Below are positions 6,933-9,188 of a stretch of DNA of 9,188 bases, in pieces. Position 1 is the stretch's first letter. Each line of letters begins with the position of its first letter. Position numbers and translations under genes: made by a program. The stretch covers positions 1 through 9,188 of the forward strand of contig JAEUNV010000510.1 of assembly GCA_016790385.1 (NCBI GenBank), read 5' to 3'. The notes under the pieces were generated by a model. That model ran no database searches, had not been told where the DNA came from, and worked only from the letters and a program-made list of their open reading frames with translations. The DNA is from Zoogloea sp. (lineage in GTDB: Bacteria; Pseudomonadota; Gammaproteobacteria; Burkholderiales; Rhodocyclaceae).

Positions 6933-8225
6933 ATGAACATGCTCAATCGTGGCGCCCTGTGCGTTGCCATCGCCGCCCTGTTTTCCGCCCAGGCCGCTGC
7001 GGCTCCGAAGAAGCCGGCGCCCAAGCCTGCCGCTGCCACCGCTGCGCCGGTCGCGGTCAAAGATATCGAACTGGTGCACACCCTTGGCGCCGACAAGGGT
7101 GCCCAGCTGCAAAAGCTCGTTGATCGCTACAACGCTGCCAATCCTCACGCCAAGGTGGTGCTTCAGGAGCGCGCCTGGAACGAGGGTGCGCTCCCGCATT
7201 TGATGATTCTTGGCGAGCGTGATCTGCCGGGCTTCCTCTCCGGGCCGCAGCGTTTCCGCCCCCTGTACCAAGTCATGAAGGAGGGCGGCGAGCGCATTGA
7301 AACCTTGCGTGCGCCGGCCATGATGACGCCGACCCCCATCGACAGCGCCAACCGCCTCATCGCCCTGCCGGTTGCCCTGTCCACTCCGGTGATGTTCTAC
7401 AACAAGCAGGCGTTCCGCGAGGCCGGCCTTGATCCCGAGGCCGCACCCCAGACCTGGCAGGCACTCCAGGGCGCCCTCGGCAAGCTGGTTGCCTCCGGCC
7501 AGGCCTGCCCCTACACCACTGCCCAGCCGGCCTGGATTCTCGTCGAGAACACCAGTGCCTGGCACAACGAGCCGGTGGTTGCCGAAGGCAAGAAGGCCTC
7601 GCTTGCCATCAACGGAATGCTCGAAGTCAAGCATGTGGCCATGCTGTCCTCCTGGGTCAAGGCGCGCTATCTCCACTTCTTTGGTCGGGACGACGAAGCC
7701 ACCGAGCATTTCGCCAAGGGCGAGTGCGCCGTGCTGACCGCTCCCTCCGGAGCATGGACGACGCTCCGGCGCCAGGCTGCGTTCGATGTTGGTGTTGCAA
7801 CCCTGCCGTACCACGAGGACTACTACGGTGCGCCCCAGAACACCCTCGCCGATGGCCCCGCAATGTGGATCGGTGCCGGCAAGAGCGCCGCTGAGTACAA
7901 AGCCGTGGCGCGCTTCATCAGCTTCTGGCTGACCGCCGAAAGCCAGGTGGAATGGCAGCGCAATGCCGGCTATCTGCCCCTCAACCGGGCCGGGCTGCTG
8001 GCGTCCGAGAGCCGTCTCCTTGCGGCGGATCTGGTCAACATCCAGGTGGGTGTCCAGCAACTCACCCACAAAAAGGTCACGCCCATCAGCAAAGCCAGCA
8101 CCTATCCCCAGCGCGCAGCCGTGCGCAAGATCATCGAGGAGGAACTGGAGTCGGTCTGGGAAGACCGCAAGCCCTCCAAGCTGGCCCTCGATACGGCTGT
8201 CGCCCGTTCCCGGCAACTGGACTGA
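6933..8225 (+). CDS. ugpB: UgpB-like periplasmic substrate-binding protein (glycerol-3-phosphate / glycerophosphodiester type)
   Basis: UgpB captures sn-glycerol-3-phosphate or glycerophosphodiesters in the periplasm for the UgpAEC ABC importer. The 430-residue product has a Sec signal peptide (1 to about 23, ending AQAAA) and a Lys-Pro-Ala-rich spacer (24-42) before the folded domain. It is collinear with E. coli UgpB from memory through LSTPVMFYNKQAF (149-161), AGLDPE (164-169), TWQAL (174-178), WILVENTSAW (201-210), GRDDEATEHFAKGECA (251-266), APQNTLADGPAMWI (300-313), GYLPLN (346-351) and EEELESVW (402-409). Relative to E. coli it lacks about 11 residues in the N-lobe (region 81-93). It has Gln198 where E. 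coli has the first Trp of a WQGW pocket motif. The start is ATG 6933, with AGGA five bases before it (6924-6927); the ATG at 6918 has no such site. ugpQ follows after seven bases. No permease or ATPase gene is in the window. Confidence 0.88.
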   Translation: MNMLNRGALCVAIAALFSAQAAAAPKKPAPKPAAATAAPVAVKDIELVHTLGADKGAQLQKLVDRYNAANPHAKVVLQERAWNEGALPHLMILGERDLPGFLSGPQRFRPLYQVMKEGGERIETLRAPAMMTPTPIDSANRLIALPVALSTPVMFYNKQAFREAGLDPEAAPQTWQALQGALGKLVASGQACPYTTAQPAWILVENTSAWHNEPVVAEGKKASLAINGMLEVKHVAMLSSWVKARYLHFFGRDDEATEHFAKGECAVLTAPSGAWTTLRRQAAFDVGVATLPYHEDYYGAPQNTLADGPAMWIGAGKSAAEYKAVARFISFWLTAESQVEWQRNAGYLPLNRAGLLASESRLLAADLVNIQVGVQQLTHKKVTPISKASTYPQRAAVRKIIEEELESVWEDRKPSKLALDTAVARSRQLD

Positions 8226-8232
8226 TCATCCC

Positions 8233-8973
8233 GTGCCCGGGTGGCGTTGGCCGTCACTGCTGGTGCATCGCTGCGGCGGAGCGCTGGCCCCCGAAAACAC
8301 CCTGGCCGGGCTCCGCATTGCCGCCCGCCTGGGGTGTCGGGCGGTTGAGTTCGACGTGATGCTGTCCCGCGACAAGCTTCCGGTTCTGATTCACGATGAA
8401 ACCCTGGCGCGCACCGCGGGTGTCGCCGGTGCCGTTCCGCAGCTTGACGCGGAGCACCTGCTGGCAACTGATGTCGGGCGTTGCTTCCACCCGGCTTTTA
8501 CGGGGGAGACGATCCCCAGCCTGAGTGCCGCGCTCAAGGCCTGTGCCGAGCTTGGGCTGGCGGCCAATGTGGAGATCAAGCCGGCTGCGGGCGTCGAGGC
8601 GGAAACGGGGAGCGTGGTCGGCGAACTCCTCCGTGCCCGGCGCGTCGCCGATAGCCCGGAGATCCTGTTGTCCTCCTTTTCGATCGAAGCCCTGGCCGCT
8701 GCCGCTGCCCACGTACCTGAGCTGCCCCGCGCCCTGCTGGTCGAAAGCCCAACTCCGCAAAATCTCGCATTGGCGCTTCAGCTGGGCTGCGTGTCCCTCA
8801 ATGTGGGTTGCAATGGATTGGAGGCAAAGCATGTCAGCGACACGCTTTCGGCTGGGCTGCGCGTGATGGCCTACACCGTCAATACCTGTGAGGCTGCCGC
8901 GCAACTGACGGACTGGGGCGTTTGCGGCCTGTTCACCGATCGGCCCGATTTGTTGCACGCGCGTCAAACCTGA
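8233..8973 (+). CDS. ugpQ: Cytoplasmic glycerophosphodiester phosphodiesterase UgpQ
   Basis: UgpQ hydrolyses glycerophosphodiesters such as glycerophosphocholine to sn-glycerol-3-phosphate and the alcohol, using a divalent metal. The 246-residue product matches E. coli UgpQ (247) in length. It has no signal peptide. Visible catalytic positions of the TIM-barrel GDPD fold are His12-Arg13, Glu21 and Asn22 (LAPENT), Glu39 and Asp41 (VEFDVML), His54-Asp55 (LIHDETL) and Glu114 with Lys116 (NVEIKP). The usual HRG after the first strand reads HRC (Cys14). The protein ends with LRVMAYTVN (209-217) and WGVCGLFTDRPDLL (228-241), typical of the family. The frame is open far upstream, inside ugpB, but homology starts at the GTG at 8233, seven bases after the ugpB stop. 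No Shine-Dalgarno is obvious, so translation probably depends on ribosomes finishing ugpB. ugpB and ugpQ therefore look like one operon. Confidence 0.94.
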   Translation: MPGWRWPSLLVHRCGGALAPENTLAGLRIAARLGCRAVEFDVMLSRDKLPVLIHDETLARTAGVAGAVPQLDAEHLLATDVGRCFHPAFTGETIPSLSAALKACAELGLAANVEIKPAAGVEAETGSVVGELLRARRVADSPEILLSSFSIEALAAAAAHVPELPRALLVESPTPQNLALALQLGCVSLNVGCNGLEAKHVSDTLSAGLRVMAYTVNTCEAAAQLTDWGVCGLFTDRPDLLHARQT

Positions 8974-8996
8974 ACTTTTCCGTGCCGGATTGCCTT

Positions 8997-9019
8997 GATC
9001 CTGTCGGCTTGACGGGATC
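8997..9019. other. Inverted repeat (9-bp stem, 5-base loop) between ugpQ and ispB
   Basis: GATCCTGTC (8997-9005) and GACGGGATC (9011-9019) pair over nine positions with one G-U wobble, with loop GGCTT. It starts 24 bases after the ugpQ stop. The right arm is followed by GC-rich sequence, not a T run, so it is a poor intrinsic terminator. It covers the ispB -35 box and could be an operator or a weak terminator. The structure is seen directly and its role is inferred. Confidence 0.4.
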
Positions 9020-9037
9020 GCGGTCGGCCCCTAACAT
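9009..9037 (+). promoter_or_regulatory. Sigma70-type promoter for ispB
   Basis: TTGACG (9009-9014, 5 of 6 to consensus) and TAACAT (9032-9037, 4 of 6) are separated by exactly 17 bases. The predicted start near 9044 leaves a leader of about 20 bases before the ispB start codon. This is the best complete promoter in the window. A run of seven T (9041-9047) covers the predicted start site. Confidence 0.6.
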
Positions 9038-9063
9038 CACTTTTTTTCAGTCTGGGCATTGCC

Positions 9064-9188
9064 TTGTCTCTCTCGCAGCTTTACGCGCCGATCGCCGACG
9101 ACATGAAGGCGCTCGATAGCGTCATCCGGGATCGTCTCTACTCCGACGTGGTTCTCATCCGCCAGGTGGCCGAATACATCATCGGCAG
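9064..9188 (+). CDS. ispB: Polyprenyl (octaprenyl) diphosphate synthase, N-terminal 41 residues, cut by window edge
   Basis: The full enzyme condenses isopentenyl diphosphate units onto farnesyl diphosphate to build the ubiquinone side chain. Only the first 41 codons are visible. They read LSQLYAPIADDMKALDSVI, then DRLYSDVVLIRQVAEYIIG, which matches the N-terminus of proteobacterial IspB (E. coli has SDVQLINQLGYYIV at the same place). The GGKRIRP substrate motif expected next lies just past the edge, as do both Asp-rich motifs. TTG at 9064 is chosen as the start because homology begins there (MSLSQLYAPIA). A stop at 9010-9012 limits any extension, and ATT at 9058 is a less likely choice. The ribosome binding site is weak. 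A promoter lies just upstream, so it need not depend on ugpQ. Confidence 0.88.
   Translation, partial: MSLSQLYAPIADDMKALDSVIRDRLYSDVVLIRQVAEYIIG

Noticed and set aside
6906..8216. Minus-strand open frame of 436 codons opposite ugpB
   Set aside because: It mirrors the UgpB coding frame almost base for base, has no recognisable domain, and its composition is that of an antisense shadow.
8254..8967. Minus-strand open frame of 237 codons opposite ugpQ
   Set aside because: It is a shadow of the recognised UgpQ gene, with no supporting motif or ribosome binding site.

Overview
This is a GC-rich chromosomal window from a Gram-negative bacterium, most probably a betaproteobacterium of the Rhodocyclales type (Azoarcus/Thauera/Zoogloea relatives). 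The reasons are the codon bias, the RlmM, RhlE, IspB and Tas versions seen, and the DUF3391-type HD-GYP protein. That placement comes from remembered family sequences and was not tested by a search. There are no RNA genes, insertion sequences, CRISPR arrays or phage genes. The window is almost fully coding.

Left end, minus strand (1-1609): rlmM (23S rRNA 2'-O-methyltransferase) is followed by the N-terminal third of an rhlE-type DEAD-box RNA helicase that runs off the left edge. An 80-base gap between them holds a GC-rich hairpin across the rlmM stop codon and a consensus -10 box. Both products act on RNA or ribosomes. Diverging from rlmM is tas, an NADPH-dependent aldo-keto reductase (1790-2827).

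Centre, plus strand (2881-6230): two soluble cyclic-di-GMP proteins are translationally coupled through a 4-base ATGA overlap. The first is a DUF3391/HD-GYP protein in which the His of the HD pair is Gln. The second has an unassigned N-terminal domain, a degenerate GGDEF domain (GEDQW) and an EAL domain with its full catalytic set. The pair looks like a c-di-GMP degrading or sensing module in which the EAL domain is the safest candidate for real activity.

Right part: a small lipoprotein with a charged, low-complexity tail (minus strand, 6273-6737) diverges from a two-gene unit, ugpB-like then ugpQ (6933-8973). UgpB-type proteins bind glycerol-3-phosphate or glycerophosphodiesters in the periplasm, and UgpQ hydrolyses glycerophosphodiesters. 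The usual permease and ATPase genes (ugpA, ugpE, ugpC) are not between or beside them. The binding protein also lacks part of the usual N-lobe and one Trp of the known ligand pocket. This is the most interesting part of the window. The right edge holds a good sigma70-type promoter overlapping a hairpin, then the start of ispB (polyprenyl diphosphate synthase).
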